A DNA stretch of 64,000 nucleotides, from assembly GCA_039000515.1 (NCBI GenBank), contig JBCFYV010009882.1, positions 64,088,817-64,152,816 of the forward strand, given 5' to 3'. The position numbers and the translations under genes were made by a program. The stretch comes from Timema cristinae (taxonomy: Eukaryota; Arthropoda; Insecta; Phasmatodea; Timematidae). This document shows positions 44,416 through 56,639 of the stretch, one piece after another. The notes under the pieces are model-generated. The model saw only the letters and a program-made list of their open reading frames with translations, was not told the origin of the DNA and ran no database searches. Within the stretch, counting starts at the first letter, position 1. Every line of letters begins with the position of its first letter.

Positions 44416-44920
44416 CCTTGACAATATTAATTTCCCATTTCATGCCATACCATCTCGCTATGATTTGAAATAGGAAGAAAGTAGTAGTGACTTCGGTTCT
44501 AGTCGTAACCTTTCAGGCAAGAGAAGTCTTCATTCGGCTGCTTGCATTTTTACCTAACATCCAAAGCTCTTCAACTTCTCTCCTCCAAAATCTATGACAA
44601 CACAAATAAGAACTATACTAACTAGAGCATTGGGATGAAAGTCAGACAAATACCGACTTTCAACCACCATTAGATGTACTAGTGCATGTCTTTCATGAAT
44701 GTTACGGTCACTGCCATGTATGGGATTTATTTCAAACCTACTGATGCTTGAATTACATTTAAATGATTACCAGGAGAATATTTTTGCAAACATTAAACAA
44801 AATAATTACATATCTTCAATCAAAGGCAAGTGGTGCTTTCCTTGCTTGCCCTGATGCGATGCCACTGACACAGACACGCTTCTCCACCTTTGAAGATGTA
44901 TCTTCTACCAATGACCTAAC
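44416..44920. other. Intergenic or intronic stretch
   Basis: No gene or repeat recognised. If the exon at 44921-45240 is real, this would be its downstream intron. Confidence 0.35.
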
Positions 44921-45240
44921 CTATTGTAGCACCGACATTTCTGCTCACTTCCGTTAGGGAGTTCACCTAGACCGTTGTGGCTGCAAACATTTTCTATTCT
45001 GTTTTCACCATTCACAGTGTAGCTCGGGTGCACTAAAAGGTGCTTAAACGTGTTGACTGAGATAAATTTCGTGATATTATCATATTTGAGAGTACCTGTT
45101 CTCCTGTCGTCGATGTTAGCACAGGACACTTTATATATTCTAAGCACGTTGTATGAAAACTGATTAAATGTCGTTTCAATATAATGTATGGTATGGTCAA
45201 TTAACTTTGATTCAACGTTTAATATGTATGTTTCATGACT
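44921..45240 (-). CDS. Candidate internal coding exon, unknown protein
   Basis: A 143-codon minus frame (44905-45336) contains a stretch bounded by plausible splice signals. The acceptor is TTTTTTATCAG just before 45240, falling exactly on a codon boundary. The donor is ATAG|GTTAGG after 44921. The 106 codons between read SHETYILNVESKLIDHTIHY, later LRIYKVSCANIDDRRTGTLK, NITKFISVNTFKHLLVHPSY, then NVCSHNGLGELPNGSEQKCR. Four Cys, Gly-Pro turns and a possible N-glycosylation site (NIT) suggest a secreted or extracellular domain. The composition is unlike the Lys/Asn/Ile frames elsewhere in this window. I recognise no family. No neighbouring exon was found, and the donor is not ideal (GTTAGG rather than GTAAGT). 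It could be a chance frame or part of an unknown element. Confidence 0.35.
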
Positions 45241-45344
45241 CTGATAAAAAATAGTGTGATTAAATGTAGATATGTAGAGTGGAAAAGGGGTATATAGTTT
45301 CAAGAGGAGATGTCTTTTCAGAGAGAGGGTGTACATTTTAAAGG

Positions 45345-46465
45345 CTTAAAAGAGTATTTATGTACGAGCATATTTCTTAAATATTTATGTCTTTTGTATG
45401 GTCAACAGAAGAGAGTAAGGCTGGCAAACCTTTCAGAACCTGCTCCAAGGCATGGGAAGGTCTTTTCTCCATTGATGAGGTGTGTTATAAATGGTAAAGT
45501 ATGCACGAGGATGAGAATTATCTTCAGAATAAACACTTCTAAGTTCAATGAAGCCAGTTGAAAAGTTTTCAGATTAAAGCATCCATTAAATCATTTTTTA
45601 AATAAATATTTTTAAATTCCTCTTAGTGAATTATTACGCTAAGATGATGAATGATTAGCATCAACATTTATGATGTATGCATAAGAATTGATAGCGTTTG
45701 TCACAAAGGTTTTCCCTTTGAGCAAAATTGAATACGTTCTGACTATTTTTTCATCTTAGTCCACAAAGATGACGAGTAAAGGTGCTTGAATAGTGTTTAT
45801 AAAAAATGCTTGAGGTTTATTGGAGTTAGTTATATAAGTTGTTTCACAATCGATAATTGATTAAATATATTTAAAATATCTATAAATTTATTTTCCTTAG
45901 TCCTTAAATTCCTATTAGATGATGAAATACATAATTAGTGATTATAAAACCACATAATATATTAATGTAAAAAAGTGCCAATTTCCATAGTACAAAAATA
46001 CTTAAATAATTCAAGCTCGATAAGGAATGGAATCTCAAAGAGTGCCAAGTTCAACTTGCAATGGCCTTCCAAATAGCTTGTCACTTTTCTTATGTCGATT
46101 TATATGCGCAAAGATCTAAAGTTAGATTTGCCTATTTACATTAAATTCAGAGAAGTGATTATTTATTTGGAAAGGTAATTTGAACTTGGAACACTTTTAG
46201 ATTTCATTCCTTTCGGAGGCTGAATAAATTAAGGATTTTTGTACTGTATATTTGGCACGTTTTTACATGCATGTATTTGGTGGTATATAAATACTTTTTG
46301 TGAAAATTGAGGTATAGGTAGACGTTTATTTAAGTAGGTAGGTATCTTCAGTTGTGAAATCTACTTACGAAGGCTTTTAGAATTATATGCCACTTAGCTG
46401 TGAAAGCCAGTTCCCTCTACTACAAAGTTTCCCCGCCCATCTTAGGGAACCATATAAAAACAGGT
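45345..46465. other. AT-rich intergenic stretch
   Basis: No element recognised. An 83-codon plus frame at 45310-45561 lacks motifs and overlaps the flank of the candidate exon on the other strand. Confidence 0.4.
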
Positions 46466-46469
46466 TGGA

Positions 46470-46680
46470 TTTAATATGTTATCTTTGTTGTATATACAAT
46501 GTACTACCTCTATGCCAATTTTCAAGTTTCTATGTAGACTGAAAGTACAATAAAGATTTTGATTATCAGTGAGTGAGTCAGTCACTCAGTGAGTCCTGAA
46601 ATCAGGGTTATTTTAAGCCCTGTATCTCACTAGAGGCTTAAGCTATAATCTTTAACTTTGCAAAAAAAAAAAAAAAAACT
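46470..46680 (+). repeat. Probable retroposed repeat: GAGTCAGT-type motif and poly(A)
   Basis: AGTGAGTGAGTCAGTCACTC and CAGTGAGTC (46569-46596) follow an AATAAAGATTTTGATTATC stretch, and a run of 18 A's lies at 46661-46678. Interleaved GTGA/GTCA motifs after an 'AAGATTTT' phrase recall a common insect dispersed repeat, but I cannot name it. Confidence 0.4.
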
Positions 46681-46689
46681 GGTAGCATG

Positions 46690-47652
46690 GTGTTAAATTC
46701 TTAAGTTCTCATCATTCTTTGGAAACAAGTTAGAGGGAGGTACATGTGGCCTGAATTGTATTGAGTTAAAGTTGTATGGCGTTACTGGAGAACTTGGCTG
46801 TTGCACTACCATGCACCTTGATGTGCATGGAAAGTGATTGAGTCTGTTAGATAAACATGTCGACTTAAAACGATTATTGACTAAATAAATGCAACATATA
46901 TATCTTTATATCTCAAATGATTAAATACTTTCCGCATTTAACAAGGTCACCTTGGACAGCAAGAACATATATCATTAAAAATGTATGTATAGGATAGAGG
47001 ACGAATGGTAAAAGTAAAAGATTATCTTTAACTAGTTACGGTGAGGGGGTTGGCAGAGGGGTGTTATGGAGTGAGGGTGATTCTAACGCGGGTCCGTTTG
47101 AAGACTACTCTGCAAGGATGCGTCCTGCAAAAATCCTTCCAAGTGGGAGGGGTAAATAACTCTGCAGGAGTTCTGGGACAACACGTGCCACATAAGCAGT
47201 CTAAGCCCAGGCTAGAAGGGACAAAATAATTTATCCCTGTAATGCAGGAGGACCATACTTAAGAATGGCATTGGAGACTTTGGTCATTGAATGCTAAATC
47301 TATAATACTATATAGCATTACTATTTTATTTCTTCTAATTGTTGAGTATCCGCTTCACAAATTATATAACGGAATTAATAGATTTAAATTTAATTAAGTA
47401 CACTGTTTTTACATGGGATTTATATGGGGAGTTTAAGTTACAGTTAACACAGTCAGAAATGAGCCCTGATCCTTATTGATCCTTATCATATGAAATTTAA
47501 AGTAATAATTTTATCGTCTAGCCTAGAAGATAATTGACTTAAATAATGTATGTTTTCTAAAAATTGTTTTTATTAACTAAATAAAAATTTGAAAACCTAT
47601 AAAAACCAAATAATAATCAATAACTTTTTTAACTGCTGTACAAATCTACACA

Positions 47653-47654
<2 letters not shown>
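46690..47654. other. Intergenic stretch with a GC-richer patch
   Basis: 47040-47235 is richer in G/C (62-codon plus frame, no motif) and unassigned; perhaps a piece of an old LINE 5' region. The rest is AT-rich. Confidence 0.35.

Positions 47655-47733
<79 letters not shown>
47655..47733. repeat. (TC)n(TA)n compound microsatellite
   Basis: About 20 TC units run directly into about 19 TA units. Confidence 0.95.
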
Positions 47734-47736
<3 letters not shown>

Positions 47737-47739
47737 AAT

Positions 47740-49887
47740 TAATCAGTGTAGTTTTAAATTTTGTCTTTAAAATTAATGTTTATATTAAAAAAAATTGCAA
47801 TGGATTCATCCACCACCTAAAGCTATACCCAATAACAGGTCAATTTTAATTAATTAAAGTTGTATTATATGGAAACATAACATTTTCAAATTATTGCATC
47901 AATCAGATTTGAAAAAAAACAATAAAAAATGCATTTTTTGTTTGAAAAATCTATTTATTAGCGGAAGCAATTTTGGGCGTACCTCACCTTGTTAGGAGCG
48001 ACTGATGGCCACCGTTAACAAAGTGTTCGTCTGAGAGTCGACACTTGATGGCGTGTGATTTTTAAAGCTTGTTAGGGAGCTTGTTAGAGCAGACCACTGT
48101 GAGGTGGAGATAGCCATGCTTAGTCCAGCTTCATTATTTCCAACCCAACTAGTGATGCATTACGGCCTATTTACATCATCAGTTTTTTGGCCCTCAAGAT
48201 ACATCACTACCGTGGCAGCACGGTTCGTTACAGTATCTGGATGGACCCCAAGTGGTAACGGGCTGTGATGATACAGGATGAGATGTGTTGGGGGAGTTCA
48301 ATTAGAAGGTAATGTTCAATATGATAACTAATAGATACACATTTTGTTAGATTAAAATATCATACCTATATGCAGTAGGTCTAGTTGGACCTCCTATGGA
48401 GGAAGCCATGGTAGTTTTTTTGTCCTGTTTAGTGTATTCTTTGATAGTTTTTCCTGTACTTTCCAGTTCCCTGTGACTTGTAGCAATAGCATGGCCTTTA
48501 TTTAACTAAGATGAATACATTTCCCCAATCTTAAGGCAATCAATAAATAAGCAATCGCTTGCCATAACTTGAATCTCTCTTATATCAGTATTATAAGCAT
48601 ACAAACAACAACATTCAATCTCGTGATATTCATTAGTCAACGGGATATAATACAGTAAAACATCACCTCTCGTAAACATATGCATATTTAAAAAGGACAA
48701 TCTAAATTTCTAGGCGAAAATTACATGATATCTTACGACAAAACACTTTTCCAATAAAGTTATCTATCAATAACGAGGCAATCCCTGACAGAGACGTAAT
48801 ATTTTAGCACTAAAATCTCTAAAAAGAGGTCTAAAGTTATGAGAATCAGTCCATGTATTTTCAGTACAGATGTTAGAAATGCCATTGACTTGCGTGCAAC
48901 TTAGCTTGAAGAGTGCTATAACACAGGTAGATGAGGAAATACTTTTAAATTAATTCTTAATTTTTGAAAATAAAATACAAAATGACAATAAAAGTTTATC
49001 TTATTATTAAATACAAATAAAAAATTCCTGACGTTTCATGGGCAGAAAACCGATCCCTAACACATACGCATACACTCTATCTAAGATACACTGGATATCA
49101 TCGTTGAGGGAACTGCATGATTAGTATTGAGAAACAGCGTTGTCATTTTCTCACTTTTGTGTGGTCAATCTCCCCTCAAATATAAGACACGTTTCGTAAC
49201 GTTGGTTAGTCGAGGTTGACAGTATCTCCTTCTTACCACCTTCAAACAAAACTGAAAGAGAGGAGATTTGGCAACAGTTAATCGAGAGAGAGCGAAGATA
49301 AATTTTTCTTCATAAGACCTGCCTTTCCCTCAGCAATTATATTGAGCGTAGGAGAGGTGATAAGTGACATCTAGGAAAGGTTACCATGCATCTATTGCTA
49401 AACCATTGAATGTGTTGTTAATTTTGGCAGTCAAAAATTTCACATCAAACCCTTTTAAAAAAAATTCTTTGTTTTAACCATTTTTACATTATTAAAACAC
49501 AAACTTAGAAAATAGCTGTTTTGATGTTTCTCTTTTGTGAATTCGATGCATGTGGTTCACTTAAAAAGGTTTTTCAAACAAGAGCTTATAAAATACTGAA
49601 TTATCTTCATAACTTAAGATGGTGAACCAAGCGAAACAAGGGGTTTTAATGAAGTCATGTAAACCACCTTCAGTTTTGTTCAAGTGGTGTTTACAAAATA
49701 AAAACGTTTTAATACCAGCCAATATTTTGTATAGCTCTTTCTTTACGTTATAACAAATATGTATTTATTTTGGTGATGACTTATAACAGTAGGCCCTATT
49801 CAAGTGTGAATATTAATTTATTAATTTATATAATATAATACATCATGTGCCCACAACCGCAAAACAAACATGATAAAGTGTATTAAT
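47740..49887. other. Intergenic stretch with an unassigned GC-rich patch
   Basis: 47975-48310 is markedly GC-richer (AGGAGCGACTGATGGCCACC, AGTCGACACTTGATGGCG) without a usable frame, and looks like part of an unidentified repeat. AAGATGGTGAACCAAGCGAA at about 49616 resembles AAGATGGCGAATCGAGCGCA at 38312. Nothing else recognised. Confidence 0.4.
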
Positions 49888-49900
49888 ATATTTTGTTCTA

Positions 49901-50121
49901 GCGGCCGGGGTTCAATCCTCGGTCCCGGCACAGATTTATCTGATTTCCAAACCCTTCCTTCACCTCTGACAAGACATCTTGTGAATGTGGGGAATGCCAG
50001 GCCGCCACCGTGGTTCGGATTCCACGTTAAACTGTAGGTCCTTAATTTCATCTCATAATCACCCTACCATTACACATTAGCGTAAGTGTGTATAACCCGA
50101 ACGGGTAGTAAGACGTGGTGC

Positions 50122-50168
<47 letters not shown>
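49901..50168 (+). mobile_element. SINE family A, 5'-truncated, long (TAA)n tail
   Basis: It starts at GCGGCCGGGGTTCAATCC, so the A-box is missing and only the B-box remains. The shared tail reads TATAACCCGAACGGGTAG, and the TAA run is about 48 bp. A perfect 13-bp target duplication ATATTTTGTTCTA lies at 49888-49900 and 50169-50181. Low decay and the long tail point to a young insertion. Confidence 0.97.
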
Positions 50169-50171
<3 letters not shown>

Positions 50172-50317
50172 TTTTGTTCTATTAATGAGTTACGAAAATG
50201 CCAATAATATAGTAATCCTTAAGGAAGTATTATTATACTAGTCTAATAAATCTTTTATTGATAATATAGAATTACTAAGCAAATAATAATTAGTACTGAA
50301 TAGATTGACATCCAACA

Positions 50318-50602
50318 AACTATCTCAGTTGGTAGCGTGTCTGCGTACTAAGCTAAGGGTCCCGGGTTCATTTCCCGACATATTCAAAAAATGTATTATT
50401 GGAGAAATGTGGGTTTACCCTTTCACAACGATGAATTAACGGCTGGGGACTGGATGTTGTGCCTGTTCTAGTCTTAAATTAGATTATAAGGCATATGAAG
50501 CTATGACAGGCCTAGCAGGCCATTAGTGGAAAATATATGGCTTGAACTAAAAAAAACTGACCCAGCCCACGGGCTGAAAACACTAATGGATATATATAAA
50601 AA
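50318..50602 (+). mobile_element. SINE family D, intact-length copy
   Basis: tRNA-like head with A-box ATCTCAGTTGGTAGCGTGTC and B-box GGGTTCATTTCCC; body ending TATGAAGCTATGACAGGCCT, then GCCCACGGGCTGAAAACACT and an A/T-rich end. It matches the 58.07 kb copy across its whole length once the hAT insertion there is removed (about 285 bp each). Confidence 0.88.
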
Positions 50603-51340
50603 AAAGAATAACATTATTGACTTTCAGCCAATATTTGGAATAAAGAACCTTTTGATAGCTGTCAATTAGCACCTCTCTTACCGTAGATATAGTCTAATAA
50701 CAGTGAACCATGTTAGTAACATAGTTGACATCACATACTGGTGATCAATCGATTTGTGTGTAGGCCGAATTAAAACTATATCAAATTAGAACGTTTAACT
50801 TCAGGCTACCAACTTTTTTTATATAGTTATTCCCTGTAAAATTCTTAGCTAAATATACGGATGATAATCTTTGGATTTAAGTTATTTTATTTTTAAGTTT
50901 TTTCCGTCAGCTTATACAAACTTTAAACTCTATACCACATTGAGAAAGTTGTTTCCTATTTGCTCAGAAACTTGAAATCCAACCCCTTACCCCCTTAACC
51001 CCCCATAACCCAAACACTTCATAAATTCTTGGATTCCTATTTTTATATTATATAATTTTCATCTTTTATATCATCTGGGATATCTTTTTTACATATCTGC
51101 TGAATATACATTTATATATATTTCCCCCACACCAAATGGTAGAATTTGAATCATTTTAGATAGATTTTAAAGGCTCTCCCCCATCCCCTCCTATTTACCA
51201 AATTTTCATTTTAGAATTATAATACTCCCGCAACGAGATTTCAAATGTAATGGTTTTTGTTTTTTTAATTTTTTTATTTATTTTTCTCGCCAAATTTCAA
51301 CTTTTTACACAGAAGTGGTTGATAATTTTAGTTTTTTTTT
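50603..51340. other. AT-rich intergenic stretch
   Basis: C-rich patches (CCCCTTACCCCCTTAACCCC near 50985) only; no gene. Confidence 0.5.
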
Positions 51341-51588
51341 TTAACACCGTGTCTTACCACAAGTTTGAGTTCTACGCTTATGTAATAATCACGCTAATGG
51401 TTTTAATGATTAGGAAGACTATATTTATAGGAGGTGTACCTACATTAAAATGGAGATATAGTGGAGAACCATGTTGGAAATAAACACCCTCAGTACACCC
51501 AACCGAGATTTTAACCTTGATATATCCGTCATCGGCAGTCTAGTCCACTACAAGAGTAGCACCTTACACCATGCGGCCACTGAAGTCT
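51341..51588 (-). mobile_element. SINE family B2, moderately decayed
   Basis: Reversed tail TTAACACCGTGTCTTACCAC, middle AGTGGAGAACCATGTTGG, reversed B-box region ACCGAGATTTTAACC and head ACACCATGCGGCCACTGAAG. No target duplication. Confidence 0.82.
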
Positions 51589-51960
51589 TATATTTTATTT
51601 TTGGAAATTTCAAACACCCCCATTTCACCAGCCTCCATTTAGAAAGATAAAATTTTTGAAGCTTATTCTGTTATTTGAAGTGATCCCTTTTTATTTATAG
51701 CGTATTCAAATTTTCTACCACACTTAAATTTTTTTTTTACTATATATCTTCCCCACTCCACCACACCCCACCCCTATCATCATGAGCTCCAATTTAAGAT
51801 ATAAAAATTCATACTATTATGTTTATTTGGAGTTGTCCTTATACCTGCTTTATAAATTTCAAATCCTAGCCGCTCTCCTCCATCCCCCTCCAAAACATTT
51901 ATTTAACTTCCAATCAAATATTTCAAATTTTGAGACCTATTTGGTTATCTGGTTATATCT
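51589..51960. other. AT-rich spacer
   Basis: C/T-rich runs, nothing recognised; it separates two B2 copies in the same orientation. Confidence 0.45.
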
Positions 51961-52135
51961 AGCGTTAAGTGTACCCGCATTTGCATGGAGGTATGGCAGA
52001 AAGTCATTTTGGGAAAACCCACAATCAGTAAGTTACACCCGACTAATATTCGAACCTCGATCTCCCCGTCATCGGAATTCTAATCTACTGCGAATGTAGC
52101 GCGTTTGACCACGCACCCACTGGAGTGGGTCTGAT
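51961..52135 (-). mobile_element. SINE family B2, 3' tail missing
   Basis: It starts in the body (AAGTGTACCCGCATTTGCAT) and runs to the head (GCGTTTGACCACGCACCCAC, TGGAGTGGGT). The conserved tail is absent, so this copy lost its 3' end after insertion. The B-box is intact on the minus strand (GTTCGAATA). Confidence 0.82.
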
Positions 52136-52191
52136 CTAGTTATTTGAGTAATTTGTATAGTAAATAGTTGTTTCCTAGTTGAATCTAGTAT

Positions 52192-52461
52192 TGTTGGGTA
52201 CCTGACATAGCCTCGGGCCACATCAGAATGGTCTCGAGGCTAGAATGAAATGTCTATCATAATTTGCTCCTAGCTCACTCAGACTGTGTTGAGGCAAGTG
52301 ACGGTTATAATAACCTAGGGTCAGTGCAATGTTCAGTGGAGTGTGAATAGACGGCACAATCTCGCGAGAGGTTATTTTTAGTCTCCAAATAAACGCAGAA
52401 CTTGTTCGTTGGTCGTAGAGCGAGTTCAATCTCGTTCACTCCAAACCAAACACACAACACA
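52192..52461. mobile_element. Probable solo LTR, 270 bp
   Basis: It begins TGTTGGGTACCTGACATAG and ends CCAAACACACAACACA, giving the TG...CA ends of an LTR. The same four bases GTAT stand on both sides (52188-52191 and 52462-52465), matching the short target duplications of Gypsy-type elements. It is GC-richer than its surroundings and has an AATAAA at about 52388 followed by GT-rich sequence, as in the R region of an LTR. No second LTR or internal region is present. A 4-bp duplication is weak evidence alone. Confidence 0.55.
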
Positions 52462-52465
52462 GTAT

Positions 52466-53454
52466 ATCTTGAGGTCGATTCCACGGCATCAATTTGCTCA
52501 ACTATTCGCACATAAGTTAAGTTGAAACATAAATATTTAGAATACTAGTTTAATATATGTATTTCTATTCTCTATTTCTTTCCATCACTCAACACGTTTG
52601 AGGTTATTATAAAGCAGTTACCTTCTAGGAATATCAAAATGACAGCTAGCATAACAATTTTATAGCAGGAAGAAAACGCATATTTATCCCCAAAAGAAAT
52701 ATAAAAATGTTACCAAGTGATTTTCCTTACCTACAGCTGGTTGAATCGAAAAAACTAGATGACCGCAATCCTATCTATGGATACTTATTAATATTTATAA
52801 TCATCTAATTAAAGAATTCTGTCATTTTAATGGTCTTTAAATAAATTTAAAATATCTATTTTTCATTTTAGTCTGGTTTTGTTTTTAATTAGGCTACTCT
52901 ACGTTACTTCTTATCCTGTAAAATAAGTGTTTTAATTGATTCCCTAGCTCGAATCTATAATATTACAAAGCTAAAAGTTGTGATTTTATTAATTAAAAGT
53001 AATTATTGGTCAGTAATATAAAAGTAAGTGTAACATTACTCTATTTTAATATCTAACTTAACTAACCAAACAAAAATATGATAACCTTAAACATACTCAC
53101 GTAAGATTGCTTATCGTGCTTAACTAAATACACTTATCCCCAATCCACTAAAATTAACATAATCAATAGCTTTCGTTAATGTGTGTATATCTTAAGATTA
53201 AATTAATCTCGTGATGATTCAAGTTTATCAATTAAATAAATAGCATATAAAACGAAGGTTAGTAAGACATGGTAAAAATTTTGTTTCAAAATAAACCCGA
53301 CCTAATTAAACCTGTCTTAGTATTTATAGCATATAATAATTAAATCGCGAATAAATTAATTATTCCTCTTGGAATCGACACGACTTTTATCTCTGATGCT
53401 AACGGTACTGGAGGGAAAATATTATTAGACTGATTATAATACAGTTTAATTAAT
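52466..53454. other. AT-rich intergenic stretch
   Basis: Nothing recognised. Confidence 0.5.
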
Positions 53455-53464
53455 ATATAATAAA

Positions 53465-53613
53465 TTATTATTATTATTATTAGCACCGCGTCTTACTACC
53501 CGTTCGGATTGTACGCACTTACGCTAATGTGTAATGGTAGGGTGATTGTGAGATGAAATGAAGGACCTACAGTTTAACGTGGAATCCGAACCACGGTGGC
53601 GGCCTGGCATTCC
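53465..53613 (-). mobile_element. SINE family A, strongly 5'-truncated
   Basis: Only the tail and about 110 bp of body are present (ends at GGTGGCGGCCTGGCATTCC). A perfect 10-bp target duplication ATATAATAAA lies at 53455-53464 and 53614-53623, showing truncation at insertion. Confidence 0.95.
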
Positions 53614-53885
53614 ATATAATAAAATAAAATATATTGATTTTTAGTAAAATAAAAATATATATTGATTTTAAATGTTTAAATGTTTTTTACATAAATTTAT
53701 TTTTACTAATTAAGTATACTTTGGTTTAAAAGCCCATTTATATTAAAACGGGATTTCAGCAACACTAGAGCATATCATATTCCCCAAACTAGCTACATTA
53801 ATTGTAAGCTTACTACCTCTAAATCCTAATACAGTAGACTTGTAAACAATACTAATTTATAATAGGGAGAGATTTAGCTGAAGCT

Positions 53886-54796
53886 CAGGGCCTGGATTCA
53901 CTAACGAGTGTAATTCTGCTCCAGCGCTAGTCTAGAAATGGCGCAACTTTGCACCCAAGATACTCCCAAAGATGCGCCATTTCCGTGTTCACTACAAGGC
54001 GCAAGCTGGTGGCAAAATTATGGTGACGTCACCATAAACGTCATCAATTTCGCTCTTTTCAACCAATCCTTACGAATAATTTACTTTCAAAGTCAAGGCT
54101 ACTTTATTTTAAATCACTAATGAAAATTACAGCAAATACAAAGATTTATAAATATTTTGCTTGTAAACTAGCAATAAAATTAGAAACGGCCTCTTTCTGA
54201 GTGCTTTACAAAAAAAACATTAGTGCATTATTTAGTATTTATTAAAGATATTAGTTTAAAGCTTAAGTTCCAATAATAGAACATTTATAGAAACCTTAAA
54301 ACTTATTTTAAAGCTATACTAATGTGCCGTGTTTAGTGACGAGATATATTTGGACTTGGAAGAATACAAACCTCTTTAGATCTAGACAAATATTACATAG
54401 TTCGTGTTTTTGTTTTGTAATAGTGCAATAAATGCCATTGCGTTGTTTTAATGTAAAATTTCAAAAAAGGCAAGTATTATGCTTTGTTACCACTATATAA
54501 ATTAAACAAATGTTGTGCTTGATAGACGTATGTTAGTTTAATTTCTTTATTATTAATTGGAGTACACTTAACTAATTGGTGTATTTTAAGCCATAACGAT
54601 AATATGCCGCCATTTAAATATATTGATGTGACAATCATGATTTTAATAGTTGCGCCTATTCTTGGGTTGTGGCAAATAAAAGGCGCAACTTTGTTCTCAA
54701 ATTGCGTCTGCTTCTTTTAGTGAATAGAGATTTGGGCACATTTTTCAAACTTGTGCCGGCGCAACTAAGTGTTCCCGTTAGTGATTCCAGGCCCTG
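53886..54796. mobile_element. MITE-like DNA element, about 910 bp
   Basis: The ends CAGGGCCTGGATTCACTAACG-type (left) and, reversed, CCAGGGCCTGGAATCACTAA (right) are near-identical inverted repeats of about 20 bp. Subterminal GGCGCAACTTTG occurs near both ends (53938-53952 and 54681-54693), with CACCCAAGA/TCTTGGGTTG mirrored. A perfect 20-bp palindrome lies at 54018-54037. It has no coding frame; the 60-codon frame 53938-54120 is spurious. No clear target duplication is visible, so the superfamily (Harbinger-like or hAT-like ends) is not settled. Confidence 0.7.
54018..54037. promoter_or_regulatory. Perfect 20-bp palindrome containing a CRE site
   Basis: TTATGGTGACGTCACCATAA is its own reverse complement and centres on TGACGTCA, the consensus of CREB/ATF bZIP factors. 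It sits inside the MITE-like element; whether any factor binds is unknown. Confidence 0.5.
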
Positions 54797-56149
54797 GAGT
54801 ATATACTTAACCTCTCAGTAAGTATCGACTGTTTCTATATTTGAGATAAAGTAAAATTTATTATAATGTATTTTGTTTAGAGTGGTTAATCAGCACATAA
54901 AAATAAGATTATATAGATTCTTTATAATTAGTGTCTACTACATGGGTTTTTTTAATACCAAATATTGTGCTATTTTGTATTTAAAATAAAATGTATAACA
55001 CAAGGTAGTTGGTAATTAGTAGATATTTAACAACTATGAAGACTATAATGCTGTGTTTACCGTAATTAATGTTTTTTCAGCTAAATAAATAAGTATATTC
55101 AATAAATTAAGTAACAAGGTGTTACTTAATCAAGATAATGTGTTTTTTAAAAGGTAATAGGTAGGTATTTGTTAAAAAAATATTTATTTTATCATAAAAG
55201 TTTGTAAATACTCATCGGTTATTTGATTAAAATGCAATGTAATATATTGAACTGTTATTTAACTAAAATTAATAAAGCCCATACAAGGTAGTAAGTATCG
55301 AGTTGTTAAAGTAAATAATTTATACACACTAGATATTTATTAACAGTAAAATAAGATAATGTGTATTTCACAAAGTTTACCCTTAAATATATTGCATATT
55401 TTAAAGTAAGTTTTAGACTTATAAATTATAAACAATCAAACATTTTTTCGTAAATGTCTTGCCAAGTATACGAGTAATTGGTAATGTGTAAACTTTTTTC
55501 TAGAAAAAAAATGACAACCAGGAAAATACTATAAAAGCAGCAGATTTGTCTTGATTGAAGCGTTAATTAGCCAAATATACACTGTTAACAACTAATAGTA
55601 AATTTTGTGGGTTTTTTCCTTCAATAAAAATATAGATCTACCCTATAAGAAAACCAAACGTGGCAATCTTGCTACCGTTCGTGATAAACGAAATTCAAAT
55701 ATAAAAACAAATATTAAGTTTTAGAAAACTAAGTACTTAGGAAAATATTTATTCCAAAAAGGTATGAAGATGATGGAGAGAGGAGAAAGTTACATAACAA
55801 TGAATTAAATACCATGTACTCATCACCACACATTGTAAGAGTAATCAAATCTCCCAGATCATGGTTGGCAGGACAAGCAGGGCGAATGTAATAAACTAGA
55901 GCCGCGTGCAAGATATTGACAGGCAAATCTATATAATGGGAAGAAACCAGTAGGAAGGCCTACACGCAGACTACCCGTTAGGTTGTACGCTAATAAACAA
56001 GCTACAGTTAAATATTTCCACAAATCTAGAACAAATACCAAAGCAATGTAGGTTAGTTAACTACCTATTATTCCTGTCACCCACAATCTTAGAAATAATT
56101 TTTGAGATGATTAAAAAATCAGGTTTAGCTAAGGAACACTGATCACATA
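54797..56149. other. AT-rich intergenic stretch
   Basis: No element recognised; two overlapping minus frames at 55729-56041 lack motifs. Confidence 0.45.
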
Positions 56150-56157
56150 GCTTTCAT

Positions 56158-56161
56158 TTTA

Positions 56162-56217
<56 letters not shown>

Positions 56218-56511
56218 GTCATTATTATTAGCATCCCGTCTCACTAACCGTTCGGGTTATACGCAATTACGTTAATGGGTAATGGTAGGGTGATTGTGAA
56301 ATGAAATGAAGGACCTACAGCTTGACGTAAGATCTGAACCACGGTGGAGGCTTGGCACTCCACACATTTACGAGTTGTGATTAATACACGTCTTGTCAGA
56401 GGTGAAAGAAGGGTTTGGCATTCAGATAAATCTGTGCCGGATCCGAGGATTGAGCCTCAGACCCCCAAGCCCAGAAGTCCGACACCTTACCCCTAGACAA
56501 CCAGGTCACCC
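56158..56511 (-). mobile_element. SINE family A, full length with long (TTA)n tail
   Basis: The tail is a 70-bp TTA run (56161-56230), the reversed shared tail has small changes (CATCCCGTCTCACTAACC), and the head ends at AGACAACCAGGTCACCC. An 8-bp GCTTTCAT repeat at 56150-56157 and 56512-56519 flanks it. Frames over it are spurious. Confidence 0.95.
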
Positions 56512-56574
56512 GCTTTCATACTATTTGTTAATGTATATTATATATATAAAACATACACACACATATATCTATAT

Positions 56575-56575
56575 A

Positions 56576-56628
<53 letters not shown>
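56575..56628. repeat. (TA)n microsatellite
   Basis: TA run with one TATG interruption. Confidence 0.95.
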
Positions 56629-56631
<3 letters not shown>

Positions 56632-56639
56632 TATTTTAA

